NCBI GenBank assembly: GCA_951230915.1
Contig: OX579638.1
Span: 18,494,696 to 18,558,695, forward strand
DNA from: Antitrichia curtipendula
Taxonomy: Eukaryota > Streptophyta > Bryopsida > Hypnales > Leucodontaceae
Direction of reading: 5' to 3'
DNA: 64,000 bases
The translations under genes and the position numbers were made by a program. Numbering within the stretch: position 1 is the first letter of the stretch; each line of letters opens with the position of its first letter. Below are positions 43,891 through 55,582 of the stretch, piece after piece. The notes below the pieces were generated by a model. It saw only the letters and a list, made by a program, of their open reading frames with translations, did no database searches and was not told where the DNA came from.

Positions 43891-45075
43891 CAGCGAAAAT
43901 GCTAAAAATTGTCATTTTTAGTACAAGTGCCAAATTTTTGAAATTTTTTTTTTTTTTTTACACATGTAACCGTGGGATCTTGTAGTATGATGACTTGAGA
44001 ACATGTGGTAAAAATTCCAAAAATTTCCACCACTTGAATTGCAAGATATAAGCATTCAAATTCACTTAAATCATTTTTTGGCCTTGCAAAAATCAAGGCA
44101 GCTGCACTTTACAAGCTCACATTTGTATGTAAAAATGTCCAAAATGGTGGTGCTTCTTTTGGATTCTTTTTCCTAGACAAGTTGACTACATGTTTGAAAA
44201 TTTTCACATCATTTGGAATTGTACAACATATAGGGGGGGGAAATAGTAAGTAGAAAGAAGTAGAGAATGATTCAAAATACAAAATTGTTATTAATTTAGT
44301 TATGGAATTGAAAAATGCCAATCCCAATGGTTGCAATGTTGTAATAAACAATCTACATTCTATGATTTTATTTTTTTCAAAACATATTGAAAATTGAGTA
44401 AGATAAAGGACTTCAAATTTTATTTTAGAATAGAGAATCCACAATTGCCCGCAAACAAAAACTCCTCGTAACTTTCATCTCATTGATCAAAATGGAATGA
44501 TTCAAAACTTTCTACACCCACCCACATCCACACCAATATATATAACTAATTTCAAATTTTTGTTTTTGAAAAAAGTAAATTTATGTGCCCGGACTAGTCC
44601 ATTTACCCCCAAAAGCAACGCCCTTGGCACATGAGTCTAGAAATGTGAGCCTATATGCCTTAAACATAAGTATAAGTAAGTACTCTACAACTAATGAAGG
44701 TGCCTATAACATAAGTATCCTACAACTAATGAAGGTGTCTATAACATAGACGCCTATAATATAGGTACCTACAATATAAATGTCCTATAACCATGAAAGG
44801 TGTTTATAACATAGGAACCTATAATATAGGAGCCTAGGCTCCTAGGCTCAAGATTCTAGACTCACATGCTAGCAATCGTGACAAAAAAAGTAACATATTA
44901 GATCATAACTTTTGATTTATACTTCCAAAAATTATGAAATTTAGTGCATATGAAAGATATTCCTTGTCCCACACCTTACATTAAAATTTTAGCTTGAAAT
45001 ATGAAAATCCTCATTCACACCAACCCGCCCAAAATTGTTGTATTATCCAAAAAATGCATGTTGGTTTTTTAGGGG
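43865..45075. mobile_element. Family A element with an inner insertion
   Basis: The middle follows the 39,282 copy ('CAAAATGGTGGT', 'GAATGATTCAAAATAC', 'CCCGCAAAC'), and the right end is GGTTTTTTAGGGG with TTAA at 45,076-45,079. Bases about 44,625-44,880 interrupt the alignment and hold CCTATAACATA-type repeats (see the separate entry). The left end (TTAATCCC at 43,861) is degenerate. Confidence 0.65.
44625..44885. repeat. CCTATAACATA repeat cluster bounded by inverted ends (family D)
   Basis: Several degenerate copies of 'CCTATAACATA(A/G)' and 'CTACAACTAATGAAGGTG' sit between CACATGAGTCTAGAA and CTAGACTCACATGCTAGC. A GAGCCTAGGCTCCTAGGCTC palindromic run lies at about 44,830-44,850. A relative with the same ends (CTAGCATGTGAGT / ACTCATGTGCTAGC) is at about 50,978-51,182. 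It interrupts a family A element. Confidence 0.55.
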
Positions 45076-45079
45076 TTAA

Positions 45080-47750
45080 AGACCATCTCATGTCAATAGA
45101 GCTAATTATAGGAATGATTCTAAATGATTAAACACACACATTTTTTTTTAAATGGTATTTTTTACATGTAGTGTATGCTAAATTTAATCTCATTTTTTCA
45201 TAATTAAAACATTAAATTTTAGTTGATGTACTCCTTGAGCTCTCACCAAGAGGCATTTGATAGAAAAAGTTCCAAAGTCATGTATTTTAAGCTTTCAAGA
45301 TGCTCTCTTCAAAGCGTCGCAAAATTACAATTTCATAAATTTAAAAAATAAACAAAATGGAGTAAAAGAAAATTATTGGAGTTACATTTTTTTAATTAAA
45401 CTTAAAAACAGTGAAAATCAAGAACTATGTAAAATTTCAAGTTTTGACTTTCAAAATGCTCATGAGGCTTCCAATGTCCTTTGGGGGTTAAGTTAAAATG
45501 TAGATATTTAAGTAAAGCATCTCTATTTGAGGGCAACAATAGAAACATGGTTGGCATAGGCTAGGAAAATGCCTACAAGGAGAGTCAAAAGATTCATTGG
45601 TAATCAAATTTGTCATGTGGATTGTCTCGTGAGTCATTTCTCAAGTCGAAGTGGACCATGTTTCTACCAATATTTTTTTCTAAATTTAATTTCTTCTTAG
45701 AGTAGGTGGTTATTTTATCTTTGATTATTTCAAATTTGGGTGGTATTCAAAAGCTTACAATGAGGTTTCTTCTTTCAATGATTTGGTGTGTTCTTTGTTG
45801 TATAGTTTTTGGCATGCCCTCATCAATTTTTTTCAAATTTGCACACTAGAAGTGCTTCATACAATTCACACATAGATGTTTAGTTATAATACAATTTACA
45901 AGTGTTTAATAAGTCCAATAACACTCATCAATTATGTATCTTGGAATTCTCCTTTAGATCTTATTATTTTAATTATATTTTTTGTAGTGTTAACTAATAC
46001 TTTTAATAATTGACATGCATTTCTTTCATTTTACATAAGGGGGCATCATACCAAGTTTGCAATTATGTGGAAAAGATTATTTTATTTCAGTTTTCAGCAT
46101 CAAAAACATGAGGAAATTATGAGTAAAATGCAAGAACCTATAACTACATTGTCAAACTTCAATTCTTTCACTTTGTACATTCTAATTTTGATAATAATAA
46201 TAATTAATAATAATAACAACAAAAAACTGATATCTTTTAATATAGTGGAAATTGCATGTTCTTTATATGTCTAAAAAAAATTGACTTATTTATAAAGAAT
46301 TGAAGTTATTGTGAATGTTTGAAGAGAGTTAGAAAAACAAATCATACCAAATACAATATTCACTAACAAAATTTAAAATTTTCATCATTGATATTTGTTA
46401 TAGTATATACCAAATTTTCATATAGTTGCATGTATAGAAATTTTATTGTTTTTACTGAGAACTTTGTAAATTAAAATCTAACTTTAACTCAATCACAATA
46501 GAAAAAATAATTTATCACATATAGAGACAATTCAAAGCTATTTGCTCTAAAGAAGGCCTAAGGCTTAAGTGGGTGACCACACTCCATTTTGAAAATTGGT
46601 TGGGTTGGGTTATTGATTTCACCTCTAATGAATTCTCTAGCATTCTTGGTTTTGTAGTTACTCTTGAAGTTAAATGTTTTTGTGTATGCCTCTCTTTCTA
46701 TCTAGTTTTAAGTATCAAATCTAAGTTTCAAGAACAAAACTCCAAAATGTAAAAATAAACAACATCATATTATTTATTTTTTAAAAGACATAAATTCAAA
46801 AAATAACAAACATTACTTGAAGTTAATTCAATAATGTGAAATTAAACCCTTGATGACTCAAGAGATCTTAGACAAAATTTAGATGTGCTATAAAATATGC
46901 CTTTCACAACTTTTTTTAGAGTTTTAGCAAAGTGATTTTATTATGTTCACGAATAAAAATTATTTACACTATTAGTTTAAAATGATATTTAAAAATGTTT
47001 TTTAAATCAATTTCACTTTGACAAACCCACCAAAACTATCATTTATATTTGTAGCACCTAGTTTTTTTGTAATTGGCTAGAATTTCATCTTACATCAATT
47101 AGCTCAAAATTGTCAAAGATTTGACCATGAAAACATCATTCCTTTTCTCTAATGGTAAAATTATCACTTTCACTTCAATAATGGTTTTGTACCGTTTTTT
47201 TCATTTTTTCTTTAAAAATGAGTTAAGTTAAAGCAATTTCAATGTGTAATACATGTATTCACAGGCAATCTATTTTACTATGCATTAAAAAATAAGAGTA
47301 AATAAATAAAATTCTTTGGTGCTTATAAATGTTGCATGTCTTTAAGCAATGCCCCTAAATGAGAACATGGGCCAATGAGAGTTTTCCAATATCAAAGTTT
47401 CACTAAAATCTATATTGAATTCATCCATTTCCACTCCAAATAAAAATTGCTAACCATTTATAAGCCACTTTCGGTTGTGGTGACTTGTCAAGCTTACATT
47501 AGACCAGGGACAACTAACCCCTCATTGTCCCTTTTCTCACCCATCGGGGAAAATATTAGAACTTATTATTTACAAATAGTGATAAAATTTGGCAAATTTG
47601 AATTCGTTACTGAAATTTTTATTATAAAATTTTTATTTATAAGAGATTAAGAAACACAAAATTAATTACTAAAAAATAGGATCAAATTTTTACGATTATC
47701 CAAGGAAGAACCTAATTGGAGGGAGGAAAATAGTTCTTCCAAAAGAGGTA
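45080..47750. other. AT-rich spacer, possible TTAA element at its start
   Basis: Bases 45,080-45,487 lie between two TTAA sites. They end in TGTCCTTTGGGGG, typical of the TTAA group, but the left end is unclear. The remainder is very AT-rich (for example AATAATAATAATTAATAAT near 46,195) with no recognisable gene. Frames such as 45,257-45,496 are low in complexity. Confidence 0.45.
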
Positions 47751-48071
47751 AGGTGGGAGGTCTATAAAGAGCTCAAGCACTAAAAGCATCCACCTCCTAA
47801 AATGTATACTTTATGTACATTTTTTCTTTTTTATCACTTCAATAATATAAAAATAGTGTACATTTTAGGAAGTGGACACTTTTAGTGCCCACCGTTTTTC
47901 AACTTCAAAAATTCATTAATACTTCCACGAAGCTCTAAGAAATATGAAACAACTTGGATTTTATGCCAATTCCATTTGTCTTTCAAGGAAAATTGTACCA
48001 AAATTATATTTCAAGGAGTGTGAAAAATGAATTTCCAACTTTAAAATGGGCACTTTATAGACCTCATGCCT
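47751..48071. mobile_element. AGGT-type MITE, family C, complete
   Basis: Ends AGGTGGGAGGTCTATAAAG and CTTTATAGACCTCATGCCT are inverted and flanked by TA (47,749-47,750 and 48,072-48,073). An inner inverted pair (CCACCTCCTAAAATGTATAC and TTTAGGAAGTGGACACTTTT) follows. There are 321 bases and no ORF. Confidence 0.8.
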
Positions 48072-48073
48072 TA

Positions 48074-48862
48074 CTATAGTACAGTGATATTTATAATCAT
48101 TTTGGAGAAGTAGACAACTATTTCTTCAATATTCATGTGATACTTGGGTGATATTTGATGATATCTATATCAAAAGCAAGTGAGACCTACATAAGATTTG
48201 ACTACTGATTTGAAGCAATAAATCTACATTGAATAGTTTTTTTTTAAGAGGATCGATACTAATTAATCGACATTACACACTAGACACTAGATAAATATCT
48301 ACCTTTGATGTACATCATTCAATAGTTATTTGAAGTGTCCGGGGATGTACATCATGTTCCAAACATCTATAATTTTTCACAATAAGCCCATTCAATTTTT
48401 TTGGCTCCCCTTAATACCCCTATTCGGTGTAGCTACTTTGACCCCTCCAAAATGAGAATTTCAGTGTAGCTATTTAACAAACAATAGTGTGAACATCCAT
48501 AAAACAAACGCTGCCATGGTCATGACTGTTTGTGATGCAAACACGATCCAAATGTAATGCTGTCATACATCGGCCGTGCCCCTGCCAAGAGGGTACTAAC
48601 AACTTACTAACTGGGTCTGGAAACAAAAGTCATGTTCTAATCTGGGAACAAGTCATGACCTGTCTGCCGCTTTTCATGCTTGTTGCAGCTTGAAGGTGAC
48701 CCTAATTATAGGCTTGCGACGGACGGACGGATGGACGGTGAGAAAGTGACAAGACGGCGGGGATAAAATCCTAGGGCAAGGGCTAGTAAATCAAGCAGTC
48801 CCATCAGAAAAAAAACAAACTTGAAAGAGATCCCAAGCTAGGCCTACTTAGGCCTACTTATA
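48074..48862. other. Intergenic; no gene seen
   Basis: Contains a GGACGGACGGATGGACGG run near 48,720-48,738 and a direct GGCCTACTTA doublet at 48,841-48,860. Otherwise no structure is recognised. Confidence 0.5.
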
Positions 48863-49147
48863 AGGTAACTACACCTAAAATCACACAAATTAACAATTCA
48901 ACATGGTTTTCATTATTATACTGAATTTCTTTTTGTGGGGTCTCGATGGTAGTCAAAAGGGGACTCTAGATTTTTTTTAGAATGCAATTTTTGGACACCA
49001 TACGAATAAATTATGCATTTTCAAAAGTTCTAAAAATAGAGGTATCTAAAACTAACCGTAGACTCTTAGGAATAGCAAGAGAACATTTTGGGCAAGAATC
49101 TAGAGTGATTGGTTATAGGAAGCGGTCAAAATTAGGTGTAGTTACCT
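48863..49147. mobile_element. AGGTAACTACACC MITE (family E)
   Basis: Ends AGGTAACTACACCTAAAAT and AAATTAGGTGTAGTTACCT are near-perfect inverted repeats flanked by TA on both sides. It is 285 bases. The 90-codon frame 48,982-49,254 crosses its right border, so it is unlikely to be a real gene. Confidence 0.78.
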
Positions 49148-52123
49148 TATTCCATGACAAACCACTAACCACACACGTAGACTTGATAATTTCCCATTTG
49201 AATGGTTGGTTAAAAAAATTAAAATTAATGAAGGGGGAGAAGGGGGACGGATAAGCTCATCCACAAGTAGGGATTTTTTGTTTCATTCTTTCTGGATAGC
49301 ACAAAAAGCTTGAATTCTCTACAATGGAGCTCTTTACAATTAATCCATAGACAAGGCAGATGAAGCACATAAATTAGTGGAGTAAGAGAAGGACATCCAA
49401 AAGCGCCATTTTTTTCCTATACATAGTTACTATTATTAAACTTGTCATATTATCATATTTTCTTGTTGGAAAATGAAAAGAGGTTCCAATGCACAAAAGA
49501 ATGCAACATTTGGATTCCTTATGCAATAATTATGAAGGATTCAAGTTTTTTTTGGTAGATGTTCTAGAATTGTTTCTTCAACAAATATACATATTGATTT
49601 TGGAGATGTACACATAGTAATGATGGCGCTTCTAGAAAAGATGCAATTTAGGGGGAGAGGGGGGAGGGGGCTACTTTAGAAAGTTTTGGTTTGTATTCAA
49701 AGAGAGAATAATAAATTGAACCTTATATTAAAGTTGGTGTAAATCAAGAGTTTAGTCATCTAGGGTCCCATGCTAGATCTTGAGAAGAATGAAGAGTGAC
49801 ACCATTTGTGTTTACTAATTACACATTACATTTAAAATGGATTAGAGCTAGAACATTTCCTGTTTTATTCGTAATACATTACATCTAATGAACATGCCAA
49901 TGTTCATTAGTTAATTGACTTCCACCTTGATCTCTATAGGAAGGACACTAATAGAAAAGAAGATCTTTGGCATTAAGTTCTCATATTTGGTGATGCTAAT
50001 AAATACTTGTAGTGTTTTGGTTTCAAATACTCACATGTTGCATATATATATTATGTCTTCTACCATAAATTTTGAAGTGTTGGTCTTAATGCATTTGAAA
50101 TTTCAAAAAAAGTTGTATGATTCCTCTTTAGTTTTAGTTGTATTGTTTAAGATTCAAAAAAAACTTTTTATAATTAAAAGGCAATATTGTTAATTTGTAC
50201 CAGCTTCTCCGTAAATATAACACTTGACAGGTGAACTTCTACAAATATAATTCCACGATAGGTGTGAACCTACAATGCAATAGGTACTTCAAAATAAAAT
50301 AAAAATTGTCCTTCACATAGGTGCAAAGATGGTTCTCATTTTTGGACATTCAACACTGACTCTTCTAGTATGTTTTTGATGAAATCTCATTGTTATTAAA
50401 TTTCTAAGAAACCACTATTTTTTTTGCTATTCATTCAAAATAATAATGTTATTTTCTAAGGACAAAATATCAAAGTATGGTAAAAAATTGTGCATAGCTT
50501 TTGAAGAATTTTCTTAAGGCTTACATATTTGGACATTTATTCTCTAAAACATTTTAGTACTTTTAATATTATGTTTTACAAATAAAATTTTCTCAAAAAA
50601 CATATTGCTGTCATTACTACCACCAATTGCCAAAAATTACTAGGTGTTTATTGGAATCACCTTAATGTAGCTTGAGTTAATCAAGCCTTGAAGCATTCAA
50701 TAATAAAGAAAATATTTTAAAAGTGCAAGATTTGTAATATTGTACATTTTTGCAACCAATGACATATAGATAATTTTCTTCCTAGAGACTTAAGGGACAA
50801 TTCCCCGTACAAAAATATTTAGGCACTTATATTTGGCCCTTGAATGGACACCTTCATTCATCCAAAATCACCACAAGCTCTCAAAAACAACCAATGAGAA
50901 TTGAAAAGTTATTAGAGGCAACCAAAGAGAGTTGAAGCATTTATTGCTTTTTAAATGGACATTTACAGGGAGGAGAGCTAGCATGTGAGTATAGAATCAA
51001 TGAGCCCATAAACCTAGGATTTTTTTAATTATAGACACCTTCTATGCTTGTAGGTGCTTATATTATAAATACCTATATTATAGATTTTTTTAATATTATG
51101 GTGTACCTATGTTATAGGTGCATATACTAGAAATACTTTCAAATAATTGTAGATTCACGTCTTTGCACTCATGTGCTAGCACCATTGCATTTATGGAGAG
51201 CTAATAGCATGAATATGTATCCTATATTTTCAACTTTGAAAATTTATAAAATGTTGTGTGATTATTTTATTAGAAAATTATGAAAAGATTGGGTTGGTTT
51301 TCTCTTTAAAAGGCTTTCATTATGATTTTTTAAATCATCATTTGGACCACCCGTCTAGGGATAGAAAAATAGTAGTTTGGAAGATATTTTTATCTTCATA
51401 TGAGGTTGGATAGCCATTCATTTCAAAATAAAATCATCCTCAAGTCAATGAATGAGGCTATAGAAATCAATAAGATCACCAAATTATAAAGGCTTCAATG
51501 GTTGGATCTTTATCATGAACTCCCAAATTGTATAATAGCTTTTCTAATCTTATTGGTTTGCAAGGACCTAATTTTATTATAAATACTTTGAATTATTAGG
51601 GGTTTTTTTGCATTGTGTCCAATGATTTTTTTAGGCATTTAAATGCCTACATGAACAAAAGCAATTGGAGAGCACCAAGCCCTCAAGAAAAGTTTGAAGA
51701 AAAACTAGATGAAGGTGTCAAAATTATCCAATTTAAAATAAACTAATTTGAATGAAATTGTCAATTTTAAACAAAACTCATCCAAATATATAGATGAAAA
51801 GATATTTCTATCCAACATATAGATGAATATTAAAATATTTGGCTACATCATCTTTTTATATGTTGCCACTTCAACACTTCTCTCCAACCTCCTTAAATCC
51901 ATGATTGTGTCCCATATGACTTTGCTCTCCAATAGTGTTTTTGTCCTTACATCTTTAATATAAGATTTTTTCCTCAAATCTGCAATAGAATTTGCAATAT
52001 TGGTGATTTTCACAAGGTGAATGAGTTATGAGCACCAAAAAATTTCATTTTATACAATAAATTCCCCATCAAGGTACATACACCCGTAATTGACATTGTC
52101 CAAAATGCAACACCTAGATTCTA
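49148..52123. other. AT-rich spacer; no gene seen
   Basis: No coding sequence is recognised. A family D-like inverted-end element lies at about 50,978-51,182. An A/G-rich stretch near 49,647-49,672 (GGGGGAGAGGGGGGAGGGGG) is a purine run with G-quadruplex potential. Confidence 0.45.
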
Positions 52124-52601
52124 AGGTAAAACAGCCCATTACGGACTCCTAGAAATGACCCCATTATGTTTTTCTTTTAATGAATCATGGTTTTCTTCCC
52201 GTGAATTAAATCTGCGCCACAATCAATGGATTAGGTATCCAGAATGGAGTAATTAGTAACCACAATAGGAACTTCTAGCTTTTTAGTGTTAATTCATTGT
52301 AGGAAGTGATTTTTTCAGGCCATCTATTTTAGAAAATATTGTGACCACAATAGGTGAGTTAGATGAGTGTTATGGATATAATTTTTGTTGGTTTTGGGGT
52401 AGTCTACAGGCTCTTCTAGCTATGATGGGCAGAACACTTCAGAAATTTATAACAAACTCACACTTTATCGAAAAAATATAATTTCAATTGCTCTCACCAT
52501 TTCTATCACTTGTCTTTGTATGAGAAAAAAATTAAAAAAATTCAGTAATGACATGAGCCCCCCCCCCCCCCCCATTTGGTCCGTAATGGGCTGTTTTACC
52601 T
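52124..52601. mobile_element. AGGTA-type MITE, family B, complete
   Basis: Ends AGGTAAAACAGCCCATTACG and CGTAATGGGCTGTTTTACCT are perfect inverted repeats over 20 bases and flanked by TA, which suggests a young copy. A run of at least 14 C lies at 52,560-52,573. The right border merges into the TTAA of the next element. Confidence 0.88.
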
Positions 52602-52604
52602 TAA

Positions 52605-53546
52605 CACCTAAAGGACCAAACACCGTTTTTTGACAACATAGCGTTTTTGGGCAGCTCACCATGAATGGAATTTTTATTTTTTTTATTTGAAATTCACACA
52701 AGATGTGCCCGAGGAGTAGCTTTAGGACCCAACAACTTTCATAACTTTTGACCACATGGTTAAAAAGTTATGGTATGATATGTAGTTTTCATTGTTCGGT
52801 GGGCAGCCCGGGCAGCAAAAAAAACTTCTTTAAAAATCATTTTCTAGAGAAATAAAAATTTGAAATTGGTTCTCTAGATTTATGTGCACAAGGAAAGCTT
52901 TGAATCATTCCACTTTGATTTATGAGATGAAAGTTATGAGGAATTTTAGTTGTGGGTAGTTTGCGGGTAGTTATGGAATCTCTACTCTAAAATAAACTTT
53001 GAAGTCCTTTATTTAACTCAATTTTCAATATTTTGGGAAAAAAATATAAACACAAGGTGTAGATTGTTTATTACAACATTACAATCGTTTGGATTGGCAT
53101 TTTTCAATTCCATAATTAAATCCTTAACAATTTAGTGTTTTGAATCATTTTCTACTTCTTTCTACTTACTATTTTTTTCCTATATGTTGTACAATTCTAA
53201 ATGATCTGAAATTTTTCAAGCATGTAGCTAACTTGCTTTGAAGAATGAATCCAAAGAGTTACCACCATTTTGGACATTTTTTCATACAAATGTGACCATG
53301 TGAAGTCCAGCTGCCCGGTTTTTCGCAGGGACAAAAAAAGTTTTTTTGTCACTTCAAATGCTAATATCTTGCAGTCTACACAGTGGAAATTTCTGAAATT
53401 TTTTCCACATCTTCTCAAACTAGTTTACTACAAGATCCTACGGTTATATGTGTCCAAAATGTTTTTTTTCCAAAATTTGGTACTTGTACTAGAAATGGCA
53501 GTTTGGGAGCTTTTTTTGTGAAAACATAGTCAAAAACCTTTAGGGG
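52605..53546. mobile_element. Family A element, complete (minus orientation)
   Basis: TTAA at 52,601-52,604 and 53,547-53,550. Ends are ACCTAAAGGACC... and ...AACCTTTAGGGG. It is the reverse complement of 39,282-40,227 with only scattered differences. The left TTAA is built from the last base of the family B MITE plus its TA duplication. Confidence 0.82.
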
Positions 53547-53550
53547 TTAA

Positions 53551-54196
53551 CCCCAAAATGACCCTGGAAATTCCTGAGCTTCTAGGAATTTGTTCTAAAT
53601 TGAATTAAAAGCCAACATTTTGATAAGTTGTATCAAATTTTTTTGAATTGTAACCGTATAAAATCAAACTAAACATGTTAGACATCACATTAGAAAAGAA
53701 AACACAACAATATCTCTTACAGATTGAAAGATTATAATGTTTGATCATGAGGGTGTTAAAACTGTGAAAGTGATTTGAAGTCTTTCCATCCTCTTTACAC
53801 ATGTCAAATCTAAAAAGTTGGTCACCAAAAAAATATGATGTTGAAGGGCCTAACATGCATAACCCCAATCAATTTATGACTTCTCAAAATCTACTCTACA
53901 ATTTTTTTGGATGAATTTCTAATGTGATTTTTTCTCAAAGATCTAGTGTATTTGAGGCTCATTCCCAAGAGCCCTCAACACTACAAAAGTCAAGATTGCA
54001 ATGGACCCCCGTGCACAAAATCTTGAATAGAAAAATCATAATCAATCATTTTCAAAATCAGATTTTTGAAGCTAAAATCAAACTTCAAAAATAATTTATC
54101 AAAAATATAAATTACAAAAAATAATAGTTTGATAAGGTTTTATTTAACTTCAAAAATTGGTCAAGGACACATTTTGTCCTCAGGGTCCTTTTGGGG
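53551..54196. mobile_element. TTAA-bounded element with CCCCAAAA ends
   Basis: The ends CCCCAAAATGACCCTG and CAGGGTCCTTTTGGGG are inverted repeats between TTAA at 53,547-53,550 and 54,197-54,200. The left TTAA is shared with the preceding family A element, so the two sit end to end at a single TTAA. A relative of the interior lies at 19,440-19,690. Confidence 0.75.
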
Positions 54197-54200
54197 TTAA

Positions 54201-55214
54201 CCCAAATGTGTCATCCTTCGTACCTAATCACACAAGACGTGCACAATGAAAACATGAAAGTCCATACGAGAGTTTGTTATTGTTTTTTGGTACACCTAGA
54301 GTAAATACTTTGAAAATTAATACCTACTCATAAAAGTCTCCAAATAATGCACGTTAAAGTACGTTAGAATCTTCTTTTTAGTTTCCAATAAGATATAATC
54401 AAAATAACTTTTATTTACCGATAAGTCACCAGGTTAATTAGTGACAACTACAAGGTGCACAACTGCACATACCTTTCGAGTTATCTGAGACTCTGAGTTA
54501 ATAAATATTGTTGGATACAATACCGATGTTTGTTGAGCAAGCAGAAGTTGGTTACATTGATTGATCACATATGGTGAGGTAGATGGATGCCTTTACATTC
54601 AAGGAGCTGTTAAGGTACTAGCAAGAGTAAAAGTTGTCAGACTTTTCTTTTGACTTTACAAAATGTTTGGGTCACCGGAATCTCAACTGAAGTTGAAAGC
54701 TCAATCAATCTGTTTTCCTTTACTTGTGTCAAAAAAAAAAGAAAAAAAAAGCTCAATCAATTTCAGTTCAAAAAAGAAAAGAAAAAAGACTAGAGCTCAA
54801 TCAAATTCCCACCAACACGTGTAGATGCTCGAACTGTGAGTCATAGCTTTTTTTCTTTTCAAGTGACATAACTTTTACGTGAAAATCTCCTTTGTAGGTA
54901 GTGGGCATGCTCCTTGTGTGATTCAATTTCACGGACCCAATAAACGATAGCCTGCTGTAAGGTGCACAAAATTCATTCTACATCTCACTGTGATTTTCCC
55001 TTTGCCTCCAGTCGTCTTGATTTGTTAGGGTGGTGCGCTTCGTATCCCGCATTCGTAGGTGCGTTACTAGTATTGGGTGGTAAAAAACGAAGCTGGCCAA
55101 TGGCTTTTTAGAGCATGGCCACTTCAACACGGCAAGAACAAGATGACACATGGACAAAATGGATGAGAAGTATACTAGTAGAAATATGGTATGCGTAGAC
55201 TACGGAAATGACTG
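54201..55214. other. Intergenic; no gene seen
   Basis: An A-rich stretch (about 54,728-54,790) carries 'GCTCAATCAA' three or more times around AAAAAAGAAAA runs. No coding sequence is recognised. Confidence 0.5.
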
Positions 55215-55430
55215 CGAGAGGATCCACTAGTAGTCAAATTCGCCATGTGGGTCTTCTCGTGAATCATTTCCCCTAGTCTATGAGGACCTTGTTTCTACTA
55301 GTGATGTCTTGGGCAATAAAAACGAGAGGATCCACTAGTAGTCAAATTCGCCATGTGGGTCTTCTCGTGAATCATTTCCCCTAGTCTATGAGGATCTTGT
55401 TTCTACTAGTGATGTCTTGGGCAATAAAAA
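55215..55430. repeat. Two-copy 108-base tandem repeat
   Basis: Units at 55,215-55,322 and 55,323-55,430 are almost identical (GGACC versus GGATC is the visible difference), which indicates a recent duplication. Each contains ACTAGTAG...CTACTAGTG as inverted inner ends. A diverged single copy is at about 45,590-45,670. Confidence 0.88.
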
Positions 55431-55582
55431 AAACTCTTTGAGAATCTTTCATGGTTTGATTGTCTTGTTTGTCTATTTTTGAACATGGCTAAGGTACTTG
55501 TATTTGTAATCTTTGTCTAAATATAAATCATCTCATTTGAGTGATTTTTTTATAGAAAAATAAAACTTTGAAACAAAGTTTT

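Noticed and set aside
48982..49254. 90-codon ATG-initiated frame as a gene
   Set aside because: It crosses the right border of a 285-base MITE and has no recognisable domain.
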